NCBI GenBank assembly: GCA_039545275.1
Contig: BCHS01000016.1
Location: forward strand, 124,001 to 188,000
Reading direction: 5' to 3'
DNA length: 64,000 nt
Origin: Pseudomicrostroma phylloplanum
Lineage: Eukaryota; Basidiomycota; Exobasidiomycetes; Microstromatales
Shown piece by piece: positions 21,215-31,359 of the stretch. Position numbers and translations under genes: made by a program. How positions within the stretch are numbered: the first letter of the stretch is position 1; each line of letters begins with the position of its first letter. The notes under the pieces were generated by a model that did no database searches, had not been told where the DNA came from, and saw only the letters and a list, made by a program, of their open reading frames with translations.

Positions 21215-22408
21215 ATGACCGCCCCCTCTGCCGCCCCTTCCAGCAGTGCACCCCAAAGCGACGTGAATGCCTTTCTCTCCGTGGAGCACGTAGTGCCTCC
21301 CTCATCATCGTCATCTGTGCCAACCTCAACAGACTATGCCGCCTCCTCTTCCACACCGGTGCGGTGGTACCAATCCGCTCGTGCCCCGCAGAGGATGGGA
21401 AACGCAGGAGATATGGGCTACGGAGGGTACACGATCTCCATTGCCGTCTATTCTGCCTGCGTGCATGTCCTCCCTCCTCCCTCCTCCGACGTGGACAAAT
21501 CGAAACCCTCAACGCCAGCGCCAGTGCCGCCGAGGTTCCGCATCTACTCTGCCAGTGGCGTCTTTCTACGTCCTTCCTCTACGAAGAGTCGCTTCCTGAC
21601 GCGGGTGGGGGTGCTGAGGGATACTCGGACCTTCAAGACGTGCGAGGTTCGGGTGTACCAGGGAGACTGGTCCGACCTAAGGCTCTGCATGACTGCCACT
21701 GTAGACTTTATGCTCGCCTCTCCCACCGGAGACCAGAAGGGGGATAGGTCTATCCTGCAGTACTCTACTCAACCCTCAATGGACGTGACGCACTACTCCC
21801 AGCTACGAGACGACGAAGAGACGTACGCTGAGCGGGGCGATCTGTCCCCAGCGGGACTCAAGGCCTTCAAGGAGATCTTCACCCCCGCTCATGCCAATAT
21901 GCAAAGTCGCTCACCACCACAGAGCTTATGGGTGCAGAATGCGTGGGGGATACTTAAAGAGGCAAAGACGACACAGGACGATCTTCCCCTTGTGGAGAAG
22001 CGAGGGTATGATTGGATGAGAGCGAGAGAGACGTACGAGGGGTATGCGAAACAGGCGGGTGCACTAGCGTGGCTCATGGACGCGGCGATATCCTTTGCGC
22101 CGCTCAGCTACTCGCACCGGTTCCTACAGGATGCAGCGGCGGCTTCTACGCTGAGCTTTAACCTTGCATACCACGAAGAGGAGATTGCATTGGATGAGAA
22201 GTGGCACCTGCGAGAGATTAGGACGACAGATGGACGGTGGGAGAGGACTACGGGAGAGGCGAAGCTATGGATTGAAGATCAGGCGGGGCAGAGTCAGCAC
22301 GAGGGTGGGGAGGCGGAGGGCGGCAGGTCAGGAATGCGCTGTGTGGCTACGATGACGCAGAGCTGCGTACTCAAGGCAAAGCCGCAAGCGCCTGCGAGCA
22401 AGCTGTGA
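21215..22408 (+). CDS. Peroxisomal acyl-CoA thioesterase (TesB/ACOT8 type)
   Basis: Single-exon 397-residue type II acyl-CoA thioesterase that releases free acids from CoA esters in the peroxisome, supporting beta-oxidation. The protein ends in Ser-Lys-Leu, a canonical PTS1 import signal. Two hot-dog folds are visible: N-terminal with MGNAGDMGYGGYTISIAVYS and FRIYSASGVFLRPSSTKSRF followed by TRVGVLRDTRTFKTCEVRVY; C-terminal with LAWLMDAAISFAPLSYSHRF, ASTLSFNLAYHE and WHLREIRTTDGRWERTTGEA, the typical second-domain order. The start at the ATG 21215 is the first ATG in frame. The Ser-rich stretch near the N-terminus is an insertion relative to bacterial TesB. Confidence 0.88.
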   Translation: MTAPSAAPSSSAPQSDVNAFLSVEHVVPPSSSSSVPTSTDYAASSSTPVRWYQSARAPQRMGNAGDMGYGGYTISIAVYSACVHVLPPPSSDVDKSKPSTPAPVPPRFRIYSASGVFLRPSSTKSRFLTRVGVLRDTRTFKTCEVRVYQGDWSDLRLCMTATVDFMLASPTGDQKGDRSILQYSTQPSMDVTHYSQLRDDEETYAERGDLSPAGLKAFKEIFTPAHANMQSRSPPQSLWVQNAWGILKEAKTTQDDLPLVEKRGYDWMRARETYEGYAKQAGALAWLMDAAISFAPLSYSHRFLQDAAAASTLSFNLAYHEEEIALDEKWHLREIRTTDGRWERTTGEAKLWIEDQAGQSQHEGGEAEGGRSGMRCVATMTQSCVLKAKPQAPASKL

Positions 22409-22919
22409 AAGAGGCGAGAAGGCAGGCGGGTTCAAGGGTTCAACGGACATTTGTCAGGCACAAAGAGATAGAGACAGAGACAGAGATAGATGGTTTGCGA
22501 CGACGAAACATGGGTATGCTAGATTCTTGGTACAGCGTAGAAGCGATCGCAGCTCGAGGGAAATCCCAGAAAGGGTCAGCGGAGAGCTTGAGATACTCTC
22601 CGCTTCCAGTGAGGTACGGCTGAGGTGCTATACAAGCGCAGCGCAGCCCAGACGGGGCTGGTCCTCCGCGCACAAGAGTGCGAGATCCTTCGAGTGCAAC
22701 CACGAAGCTCTAAACGGGGTATAGGGTATCTTGTCTGGTGGGAAAGAGCTGGAAGCCGCGAGAGGGGAAGTGGGGATTAGTGGAAGACCGTTGAGCGGTG
22801 AAGGCGGGCTGGGACAGGCAGAGGTCTCGACCCGTCTGGGTTGGCTGCGAACGAGGAGACAATTCTGTAGACATTGTTCGTATCCTTTCTCTTCAGAGAG
22901 TAATGCTTCCATGAGCTGC
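22409..22919. other. Convergent intergenic region
   Basis: 511 bp between the thioesterase and glucanase stop codons. Contains a short GAGA-type repeat (about 22465-22490). No gene is recognised. Confidence 0.5.
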
Positions 22920-24360
22920 TCAGCACTGAACGCTGCCCTTGCTGTCGAGATTCTTTGTGATCCAGCCGTAGGTCAGTCCGTCCTTGTAAGACCACTCGCT
23001 GGCCGACTCGGTCTTCCAAGTCCAGAAGATCCATCCGGATCCCGTCTCGTAGACGTCCCTCTGAGTATCAAAGAGCTGCTTGAGCTGCGTCTTGAACGCA
23101 CTGGAAAAGTTGGCGCCGCTGCCTGTGCGCGCGGAGCAGTCTCCACTGAGAGTGCTGCCGTCGTACTGCCCCGCGTATCGACTGCCACGACCACGGCCAT
23201 TGAGCCACTTTGCGCAGTCTGTATTCGCCGTCGTCCATTCTCCTACCACGGTCCAGAGGTGAGACTGAACGTTGGACAACTGCGAGCGATAGCTGCAGTA
23301 GTAGTTCAGCCTCTCGGTTTGGCTCCAGCCGGCTTGTGTGTTGGTGAAGATGCTGTAGACGTGAGTGTCCAGGACGACATTCTGGTACGTGGGAGGCTGC
23401 AGCTCGTTGTTCCAGCGAGAGAGGCTCTGGAAGCCATCGTGGATCATGACGGCCTGGCTGGTAGGGTTCTTCTTGCCCTGGGCGTACCTCACAGACGAGT
23501 AGGCGTTCTTGTAGTAGTCGATCGTGAACTCCAAGGCGTAAGGGATGTTGGCCGTGGTCAGAGGCTCGTTGAGCAGCTCAATGGCAGAGACGGTACCGCT
23601 GTAGGCAGACTGGGAGAAGCGCTTGGCCATTGTGGAGATGGCAGCCTGAGCTCGGTCGGCTCGGGACTGCACGTTGAACCAACCAGGGCTGGTCCTGCGG
23701 TGACCGGAATTGTCAAAGCCATTCTGAGAGGCGGGGGCGCCGTGCAGGTCAATGACTACCTTGAGCCCGTACGTCTTGGCCCATCCGACGGCCTTTGTGA
23801 GGTAGCTGAACTGGGCACCCTGGCAGTAAGGGGCGTAGTCGCTGTCAAAGGCCCAATAGCCAATGGGAATACGGACGGTGTTCAGACCTGCGGCACTGAT
23901 CGCCTTGAAGTCAGATTCTGTGATCCACGTCTTCCAGTGGTTGGCCAGCAGGCTGCAGGCCTTGGAGGAGTATTGGCCAAGGGTGTACTCGTCGACTACT
24001 CGCGAATCGCCAGCGGCTCTAAGGTAGGGCAGGGCAAAGGAGTAGTGAGAGTTAGCATCAGCCCATTTCTGTCTCGTCAGCTCCCCATCTAACTCATCCT
24101 ACTCACTCGAACAAGCTTGGGGTGATAAAGGGCTCAGCAACGAGCCATCCCCCGATGTTGACACCCCTGACTTTTGTGCTGCCAAAGTCGAATCGCTTCT
24201 GCAGAGTGTGTAGGGAGGAGCTGTTGGACATTTCCGCTCGACTGGCAAAGGCATCTCCCGAAGCGTCGCCGAAGGGCAGGGCGCGAGGGGCAGCAGCAGC
24301 AGCAGATACGAGGGGGAGTAGGATGCTCAGGAGGCAGGAGAGGGAGACGAGGCGTAACAT
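22920..24360 (-). CDS. Secreted exo-beta-1,3-glucanase (GH5)
   Basis: Glucan 1,3-beta-glucosidase of glycoside hydrolase family 5, 450 residues, trimming wall beta-1,3-glucan outside the cell. Exon 1 24360-24107, 88-nt intron 24106-24019 (GTGAGT, branch GCTAAC, long pyrimidine tract, CTTAG), exon 2 24018-22920. A signal peptide ([20 protein letters not shown]) and a Lys-Arg processing site (TLQKRFDFG) precede [20 protein letters not shown] and [20 protein letters not shown], then [10 protein letters not shown]. The acid/base Glu is in LLNEPL (about residue 236) and the nucleophile in VVGEW (about 345). All expected GH5_9 motifs are intact. A 34-nt intron would also keep frame but lacks a branch point. 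A long antisense frame over this gene is a codon-bias shadow. Confidence 0.93.
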
Positions 24361-26305
24361 CTTGAAGGTTGAAGTCTAGACTTGAGGTAAGCTGAGCTGA
24401 CTGGAGTGATGAAGTTGCTATTCGTAGAAGTTGTAGAGGGAAAGAGTATGCGACACCTCGGAGAAGAGGAGATCTATAAGCCTTTTCTAGAGCAGTGGTG
24501 GTCGAAGGGGCTGAACAATGACGAAGAAGACGACACAAGGAGCAGTCTAATCAGTACGGGCGTCCCTTGTTGTCCGTCGGAGGCTTGGCTGTGTGCGGGC
24601 GGACGGTAATGTGCAGCCGGTCGAAAGCACTTACGGCCCGATACGGACGGAGGAGTTGCGGGCGTAAGGGCGTCTTTGTGCCACGGATACTCACTTGCGT
24701 TGTAGAGGAGGGCGGAGAGAAAGGGGGGAGAAGGGAGAGGAGGGGAAGGGGGGAGAAGGGAGAGGAGGGGAAGGGGAAAGAGGACAAGACGACGTTGACC
24801 TTGGTGATGAGGNTGAGAATGCTACTTGATGATGGGGGGGGGGGTCCAACCGGGGAAGGGGAGTACGGCCCTTGGCAGTCTTATAACGGAAGGGGTAGTT
24901 GATTACCTCCACCGCGGAAAGGAGCGAAGCGAAGCGAGGCGGGGCGAGGTGCATACAGAGGGGGAGACCCAGCCAGCCTGAATTCAAGCGAGGCAGCAGC
25001 GGACTCTATGCCATGGAAGGCCCGGCAGGCATTCGATATGAGTGGGTGCTCAGGAGATGAGAAGAGGATTCGATCACCTGGACGCTCATGCCGCGCGACT
25101 TGGATAGGAGCTTCTTCAGCAGAGCCTCAGCAGAAGCAGCAGCAGCTCGCAGGGCAAGCTACGAGCCCAGCGGGTGCCCCTACTCTACTCCTTCGCCCTG
25201 CTTGTTGGTGAGAGGCACGCCCGTCCAATGGTAGGGACATGTTGCACACACACGCGTTCCAGACGATGGCATACTCACGCGTCGGTGTAAGTTAGTTTCA
25301 TCTCGGCATGGGCTTCTTTCCTCTGCACCGCACCGCACCATCCATCGCACCTTTACGCCGGGAGGAGCGGAGATGATGCGAGGTAGAGTGGCTTTCCTGC
25401 GCCTCGCTTACCGCCTCACCCCGCCCGAGGCCCCGCGAGGGAGGAGAAGCGCCTGCCTGCCTGCCTACATGCACCTCGGGTGAACCGGTCAGGCGACGCA
25501 GCAGCACTTGGACTCGGGCACTCTCATCGGAGTCTTGGTACCGACCAAAACAGAGCAGAGGGGCAGTTTAACCTCTCTCTCTCGGTCTTCTGTCCGAATA
25601 AGAGCCTCTTGGGCATGCATCGCCCCGCACCGGCACACTCGCCTCGCCTCGCTGACCCCCGCCCGCCAAGCAAAGCTAACGCTAAACTCCAAGTCCAGCC
25701 AGGGCGGGCTTTCAATGAGCCTAAGTAGGGTCCGAGGAACGGACAGACGATGCTCACACTCTCACCCTTACTCGAGAACGAGATCAGGAATGTCTGTATA
25801 TCAACTCCTCCAGGCAGGACCTTCACGAGTGCCTCATTCCTGTCGATTCGAAAGGTACTGGTATGCGCCGTGAAGCTGGAGACGAGGGAGGCCCAACGAA
25901 AAGGTGAAATGCCTTTACGCCTTGTATACATTCCTCTCGTGGAGCTAGTAGAGGAACGCAACGATTCATCAACTATCGATCTATCCATCTCTCTGTCTGT
26001 CTGTCGGTCTGGCGAGCACAAGCACACGTGATGCTCCAGTCATTTGGGTGTACAGTCACAATTGGCCAGTGTCGAGAGCGGGCCTTGCCGTGCACTGCCA
26101 GCTACCCACACTCACACTCCACGCTGTGCTGTGCTGAACATATGTCGCGTCTGCTCCTCTCTGCATATCGGTGGGAGCTAAAGACAAAAAGCAGTCGTAA
26201 AGCTTCGCGCATGCATACAAGAGAGGCCAGAGAATATTCGTGCTTTGGGCAGGTAGCAACAGACGATGTCTATGTTGAGAGAGGCGAGGATAACACTACG
26301 AACTC
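24361..26305. other. Long intergenic region with purine repeats and one ambiguous base
   Basis: 1.94 kb upstream of the glucanase gene and downstream of SDS22. It carries a two-copy 25-bp purine-rich direct repeat, a G run at 24834-24842 and an unresolved base (n) at 24813. Plus and minus strands show only short unconvincing frames. The glucanase promoter is in the left part. Confidence 0.55.
24721..24770. repeat. Tandem purine-rich direct repeat (2 x 25 bp)
   Basis: Two exact 25-bp copies, 24721-24745 and 24746-24770, each made only of A and G, followed by a shorter partial copy. The nearby undetermined base at 24813 and G run suggest a region hard to sequence. Confidence 0.85.
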
Positions 26306-27886
26306 CTACCGCAACGAGGGCGTCTTGACGAATCTGTCAGCATGAGTTTGGATGAAGACATGCAGGATCAGCGCTCCGCGATCCTCACCACGACTTGTCG
26401 TCGGCTCCATTCTCTACTCACGTCGCATCAATCTGTGCCACCTGCGTCAGCGTCAGCATGATCTTCCTCCTGTACCCGCTCCCTTCCTTTCGTTGCACCG
26501 GATTACCCTCGAGGTAAATCGTCTCTAGCTTCGGACAGCTCTTGGGGCCCAGTTGCTCCTCGAGGTTGTGGAAAGTGGAGATGAGATTGTCGTTTGCCTG
26601 CACAGCCAAGGCGTCCGAAGATGCACGATTGTCAGCGGAAGCCGGATTGACAGAGAGAACCAGTTCGCTCTGTTGATCCTCCCTCTACTCACCCAGAACT
26701 CCTCGAGCTCAGTCAGACCCTCCAGTCCTCCAATCGCCTCGATCTTGTTGCCTCCTACATCCAATACCCGCAGTCTCTTGAGCTCTGATAGCCCCTCGAT
26801 GACCTCGAGGCCGTTGTGGGAGACGTAGAGCTCCTCGAGGCTTGTAAGATGGTCGAGATTCTCAAGCTTCGTGAGGCGGTTGGACTGAATTGAGAGGATG
26901 CGCAGCGAGCTGAACGGATCCAGGTTCTGTCGGCGAGAGTGGGCGAGCCAATGAAGGACGTCAGATTCTCTGCTTGCCAAGCCAACGCTTGTGCTGAAGC
27001 TCTTTCCTAGCCCTGGCCTCTGAACTCACCTCCAGCCTCTCAATCTTGTTCTTCCCCAACCACAACTCCTCCAACCTCGTCAACCTCTCCAGCCCCTCAA
27101 TCTTCCTCAATTTGTTCCCTCCCAGCTCCAGACTGGTCAAACTCCCAGCAATAGGCCCATCAAAATCCCCCTCTCTGACTTTGGCAATCTTGTTCTGTAC
27201 AAAGTAGAGCGTCTTGAGTTTGCTCAGCTGGGCGAGGTGCGAGATGTGTCGGATGGAGTTGAAGGAGTAATCGAGTGTGTGCAGCTCTGGGCATCCCTGC
27301 ACGAGGACCTCGCCGTACGTCTTCTCGAGGGCATTGTCGTAGAGGTCTAGCTCAGTCAGCTTGGAGAGGGAACCGATGTCCTGTGGGGAGAGCTTGGAGA
27401 TGAGATTCTGGCGTAGGCAGATGGACTGTAGGTGTGAGGAGAAGCGCGGCAGGTCTAAATGCCGCAAGTCTTTCGTCTTGAGAGACAGGTGTGTGAGCTC
27501 AAGTGACTGGGAGGGTGCCACAGAGGTCGTCAGTGCCTGCATTCATTCCTGTTCGTGCTATCCTGACCTCGAACCGCACTCACCTCCTCTCCTACAGCAA
27601 AATTGGCCAGCAAATCCACCAGCTCCTCCTCCGTCTCCTTGTCCGCGCCATCGCCTTTGACTCCATTCTCGGCTACCTCTTCGTCCGAGTCTGCCTCTTC
27701 TTCGTCCTCTGGCCGATCAGCATCGTCGTCGCTGTGAGTGTCGTCCTTGGCAATGGGAGGGCCAGGAGGCGGGGCTCCTACCAGCTGCACTCTCCGCGCT
27801 GGGGCAGGATTGGAAGGTCCAGCCGAAGGAGACGAGGAGGAGGCAGGGTGCTCGCCCGAAGACGATGCTTGGTGGTCGTCTGTCAT
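26306..27886 (-). CDS. SDS22: Sds22, leucine-rich regulator of protein phosphatase 1
   Basis: Nuclear PP1 regulatory subunit of 405 residues made mainly of 22-residue leucine-rich repeats. Five exons: 27886-27584, 27506-27030, 26926-26693, 26597-26422 and 26333-26306; introns of 77, 103, 95 and 88 nt, each with GTGAGT and an AG acceptor, keep frame throughout. The N-terminal ~100 residues are Asp/Glu-rich and disordered. Repeats run from SLELTHLSLKTKDLRHLDL through LTRLEELWLGKNKIERLE and LTSLEELYVSHNGLEVIEGL to LETIYLEGNPVQRK. The C-terminal cap IMLTLTQVAQIDATFVKTP matches the conserved QIDATFV ending, recovered only by joining a 28-nt last exon. Start at 27886 is the first ATG that avoids an unrelated upstream Ser/Ala-rich extension. 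It is divergent from OPA3. Confidence 0.93.
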
Positions 27887-28175
27887 TGCTTGCTTGCTGA
27901 GCAGGGTGTACGAGGTTCGGATGGACTGGACTGCGAAGGTCAGGCGTACGGCGGGAAGAGCGGGTGTGGCTGAGTCTTGCGACTTTGCCTCGGAAGCAGC
28001 GCCGTGCAGCAGTGTTGCTCTGCAGAAGTCAAGTTGGCCCAAGCTCACACCACAAGGCACACTGGTAGCACCGGCCGCTACACTGCTCTCTCTCTCTCCA
28101 AAGCTCAATACCCGCGTCGCCTTCAGCTCTTACTCGCTACTCTCTGATCTCACTGCGGCTCCTCCTCTCCTCTTC

Positions 28176-29078
28176 ATGGCAACGGTCAAGATCGTCACCT
28201 TGCTCGTTCGCACCCTCGCCAAGCCCATCGCGACGCAGCTCCGCACACAGGCCGCACAGCACGACTCTTTCCGTAGGGTATGCATAGGCATCGCCCAGAG
28301 GCTCCACAAGGTCGAGATGACCCTGCGGTGGGGACTTGTGCCCAAAGCTCCTCAGAGGGAACATCACTCGGACGCTAAAGGAGATGCATCAGATGGTGGA
28401 GAGGGTGGGGAGAAGGGTGGAGGGGAGGGACATCATCAGCATCACGCCTCGACTATATCCCGGCCTAAAGTACGGCCGCTGAATGAGGCAAAAGCCGTAG
28501 CCAATGGAGCTGTGTTCCTCTCCGAGGCGTTCCTGTTCATAATCGCTGCCAGTCTCATCCTGGGCGAGAGCTTGAGGAGCAGCGCGAAGAGTAGACAACA
28601 GAGGAATCGCACAGAGGAGAGGGTAGAGGATGTGGCTAGGGCTGTTCAGCTGCTGGGCAGTAGGCTAGGGGTGGATACGGGCTTGACATTAGAGGAGTCA
28701 ACAGCAGAAGAGGGAGCCAACGGGACAGAAACGGCAGCGGGCGCAGAGGCGGATCCTCCCACAGAAACACCGGTGCGCTCGCGCGAGGAAGACGAGGCAA
28801 TGCGGCTACGCAAAGCGGTAGACGTGCTTCTACGGATGGCCATCAATGGCGGACTGATACAAGGGCAGGACGCCCTCGACCTCAATGGCATTATGCAAGG
28901 CAACGATACTCAGTCGAATACAAGTTCGGACGTACAGGCCCAGGGAGAACCTGCCAATCCTGGTCAGACGGCTGCAACGCCCATTACTTCCTCGACGCCC
29001 CCCTCGCCGATCTTGCAGCAGCTGGCCGCTCATCGAGCGAAGCAGCTTGCAGAGATGTCGAGGATACAGGCTTCGTGA
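28176..29078 (+). CDS. OPA3: OPA3-like mitochondrial protein
   Basis: Single-exon 300-residue member of the OPA3 family, a mitochondrial membrane protein linked to organelle morphology. The N-terminus carries the family signature TLLVRTLAKPIATQLRTQAA then FRRVCIGIAQRLHKVEMTL, and the middle has EAKAVANGAVFLSEAFLFII followed by a hydrophobic segment, a conserved anchor. Between them is a His/Gly-rich insertion (residues ~70-95) and after residue 145 an extended Glu/Ala/Thr-rich tail of ~150 residues with a coiled Leu-rich segment (RLRKAVDVLLRMA), longer than the ~180-residue metazoan protein. A start farther upstream in frame would add Gly/Pro/Ser-rich sequence overlapping the SDS22 first exon and is rejected. 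Confidence 0.9.
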   Translation: MATVKIVTLLVRTLAKPIATQLRTQAAQHDSFRRVCIGIAQRLHKVEMTLRWGLVPKAPQREHHSDAKGDASDGGEGGEKGGGEGHHQHHASTISRPKVRPLNEAKAVANGAVFLSEAFLFIIAASLILGESLRSSAKSRQQRNRTEERVEDVARAVQLLGSRLGVDTGLTLEESTAEEGANGTETAAGAEADPPTETPVRSREEDEAMRLRKAVDVLLRMAINGGLIQGQDALDLNGIMQGNDTQSNTSSDVQAQGEPANPGQTAATPITSSTPPSPILQQLAAHRAKQLAEMSRIQAS

Positions 29079-29614
29079 GGGAAGCACAGGCGGATCACCA
29101 CTAGTCAAAGCATCACTACACCGGCATATCTCGTAGCAAGAGCATCTCGTCACCCACTTCTTCCCTCACCACTCACGCACACCAGGCACTCAGCTTCTCA
29201 GTCCATCACGTCCTCATCTCATCTCGTCAAAACATACCATCAGCACCAGGGCAACAGCAAAAGCAATGGACGATAGCAATAGCATTCCCCACACCTCTTC
29301 CTTTCTACTCCGCAAGTGCGCGTGATCCGTCCGAAGACCTCTGAGTGTCTGTATCGATCGTGCGGGCGGGGGTAAGCGCGTGCCTGCGTATGTTTTGCTG
29401 CTTTGCTCCTGCGTCGTAGCAGTGGGAATCAGTGCCTGAGCGGGATGAAAGCTTACTCTGGGCAGAGAAGGCGGAAGATCTATGACGACGCTTCTCGGAG
29501 AGGCTGCGCCGTGTGAGCAAGCATCTTCCCATCTGTATTGACTCCTTGCCCTCGATCCTTCGCTTCACTGTGAAGCTGAGACGACCAGACTTCTACCCCT
29601 CGAGACCTTACACG
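29079..29614. other. Intergenic region, OPA3 3' / Myb-like 5'
   Basis: 536 bp between two plus-strand genes. It has CTCATCT-type simple sequence near 29205-29225 and no coding region. An in-frame ATG at 29513 lies upstream of the chosen start of the next gene. Confidence 0.5.
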
Positions 29615-31258
29615 ATGTCCGTTCCGCAGCGCAACCTGACGGACGTGAACCTTGAGTCCGAAGATGAGCTGGCGGATGACATTGCAGAGGACGATCCTGA
29701 GGAGAAGCGGCTCACACTGGAGTCTACCACCATATCATCGTCCTCGTCGTCATCTTCATCGTCATGTGCCACGATCGCTTTGCTAGCGACTGAGAAAGAC
29801 CGTCAAGACATCTCACCATCCTCGAAGCCCTTAGCGCCTCCTCTCTTTCGAGGTCAGGATGACGACAACAGCGAGGATGAGGTGGGAACGCTCTACGCAG
29901 CCCCACAACCTGAGGCTACCTTCACGAGTTCGAACCCAGCCTCGATGCTACTCTCACCTCCGCAAGAGGAAACGTCTCTTCATACATACGGTCCATCGTC
30001 TTTCACGCCAAAGAGACGCATCTTTGTAAACGCTGTCAGCCGTAAATACGGCAAGATTCGCGGAGTCGAGGACGATGAGGGTACGAATAGCACTGAAGAT
30101 GTCAAGGCGCGAGCGAGGCTTGCTACTTCTCCGCCGACACCCACCACTCCGATTCTCTCCTCTGCGGAAGTCAAGCTGCCTACGACGCCGCCCAACAGAT
30201 CTCCAGATGGAAGGACCTCCGTCGCTTCAAGTGGAGCGCCATCCCACTATGATACCAGCAAGTCGACTCCCCTCGCGCAGATTGTCGCTCCTCGTCTTCC
30301 ACTCAATGACAGCCAAGCCCCAGAAACCACCGCCTCACAGCAGGCACGCACGCAGAGCGCTGCTTCTCCAGAATTCGAGATGACTGGGCAGCGACGTGTC
30401 GGCATGGGAGAAGACACCGCAGGGCCATGCGCCTCCCCCTCTCAGAAACTATGCAAAGCGACAAAGGGCTTGCACCTCGTTGAGGCGATCGAGATCTCCT
30501 CTGCCTCTGACACCGCCACCGGCAGCGGCTCTACCTCTACCTCGGACTCGGAGGACTGCGTCGAGTGCGATGCTGAAGGAAATGTCCTTCTTCGAACGCC
30601 TGCTGTCATTGCAGATGAGATTCAACGGAGGGCACTGGCTGGTATGCCCCGAATTGCCGAAGAGCAGCAGAGAACCCCGACCAAGTCCCGAGTCAGAGGC
30701 AAGCCGTCCCCAGTCAAAGCAGAGCTCAAGTCTCCCAGCAGTGCGAGTAAGCGACGCAAGATGTCGCCCCCGTCCACTCCCTCTGGCAGCAAGATCAAGA
30801 AGCGCTACGACTCCTCTTCGGACGAGGGCAGGTTCGGAGGAGACAACGACGACAAGTCTCTCGTGGCCGGGCCCTCGACGCCCTCCAAGCGTCGTCGTCG
30901 TCCCCACGAGGGTCCTAAGCGCGTACTGCCAGAGTGGCATCAGTGGGAGGACCTCCTCATCATGCACGAGGCGAGTCAGGGCAGGCTTGGCAGTGCTGGG
31001 AATATCTTGTGCAAGATCAATGAGAAGAGGGAGGGACAAGGATTGGAGCTGCGCGAGGCGCAGGACATCAGGAACCGCTGGGCGAAGCTGAAGGCCACTA
31101 TGCAGGTGAGTCTACGCCTCGTGGAGCAGCGGATGTGGACAAGGGAGGAGGGAAAATGTGCACTCGCTGACCTGGAGCCGTACTGCCTGCCGTTCTGCGT
31201 CTCGCCATTGCCCTCAACCCTGCAGGACAGCGTAGTCGCCTTGCATCGAAGCTTCTGA
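29615..31258 (+). CDS. Myb/SANT-like DNA-binding protein, uncharacterised
   Basis: Predicted 507-residue nuclear protein. Exon 1 29615-31105, 120-nt intron 31106-31225 (GTGAGT...CTGCAG), exon 2 31226-31258 (MQ/DSVVALHRSF). Most of it is Ser/Thr/Pro-rich and acidic (SSSSSSSSS, TSTSDSEDCVECD) with basic clusters KRRKMSPP and SKRRRRPHEGPKR that look like nuclear signals. The C-terminal ~65 residues (LPEWHQWEDLLIMHEASQGR, LCKINEKREGQGLELREAQD, IRNRWAKLKATM) form three helices with spaced Trp residues, as in Myb/SANT/trihelix domains; the W..W..W spacing is the basis for the call. No target or close relative is recognised. Retaining the intron also keeps the frame open to the same stop. Confidence 0.7.
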   Translation: MSVPQRNLTDVNLESEDELADDIAEDDPEEKRLTLESTTISSSSSSSSSSCATIALLATEKDRQDISPSSKPLAPPLFRGQDDDNSEDEVGTLYAAPQPEATFTSSNPASMLLSPPQEETSLHTYGPSSFTPKRRIFVNAVSRKYGKIRGVEDDEGTNSTEDVKARARLATSPPTPTTPILSSAEVKLPTTPPNRSPDGRTSVASSGAPSHYDTSKSTPLAQIVAPRLPLNDSQAPETTASQQARTQSAASPEFEMTGQRRVGMGEDTAGPCASPSQKLCKATKGLHLVEAIEISSASDTATGSGSTSTSDSEDCVECDAEGNVLLRTPAVIADEIQRRALAGMPRIAEEQQRTPTKSRVRGKPSPVKAELKSPSSASKRRKMSPPSTPSGSKIKKRYDSSSDEGRFGGDNDDKSLVAGPSTPSKRRRRPHEGPKRVLPEWHQWEDLLIMHEASQGRLGSAGNILCKINEKREGQGLELREAQDIRNRWAKLKATMQVSLRLVEQRMWTREEGKCALADLEPYCLPFCVSPLPSTLQDSVVALHRSF

Positions 31259-31359
31259 AAGCTCACATCAAGGCGTCACGCTACGCTCTTGTAGACTCTG
31301 ATCTCTGGTTCAAGCTGCTCTTCCAGACAGCCAATTGTGTTAGATTGCTATGCTCAATG

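Noticed and set aside
22731..24092. A 453-codon open frame on the plus strand
   Set aside because: It runs antisense to the GH5 glucanase, whose C-ending codons leave the opposite strand open; the plus-frame protein has no recognisable domain.
24073..24106. A 34-nt intron in the glucanase gene
   Set aside because: Too short, with the branch-like sequence touching the acceptor; the 88-nt intron has a GCTAAC branch and pyrimidine tract.
27738..28175. An N-terminal extension of OPA3
   Set aside because: The extension overlaps the SDS22 5' region and is Gly/Pro/Ser-rich; the family signature begins right after the ATG at 28176.
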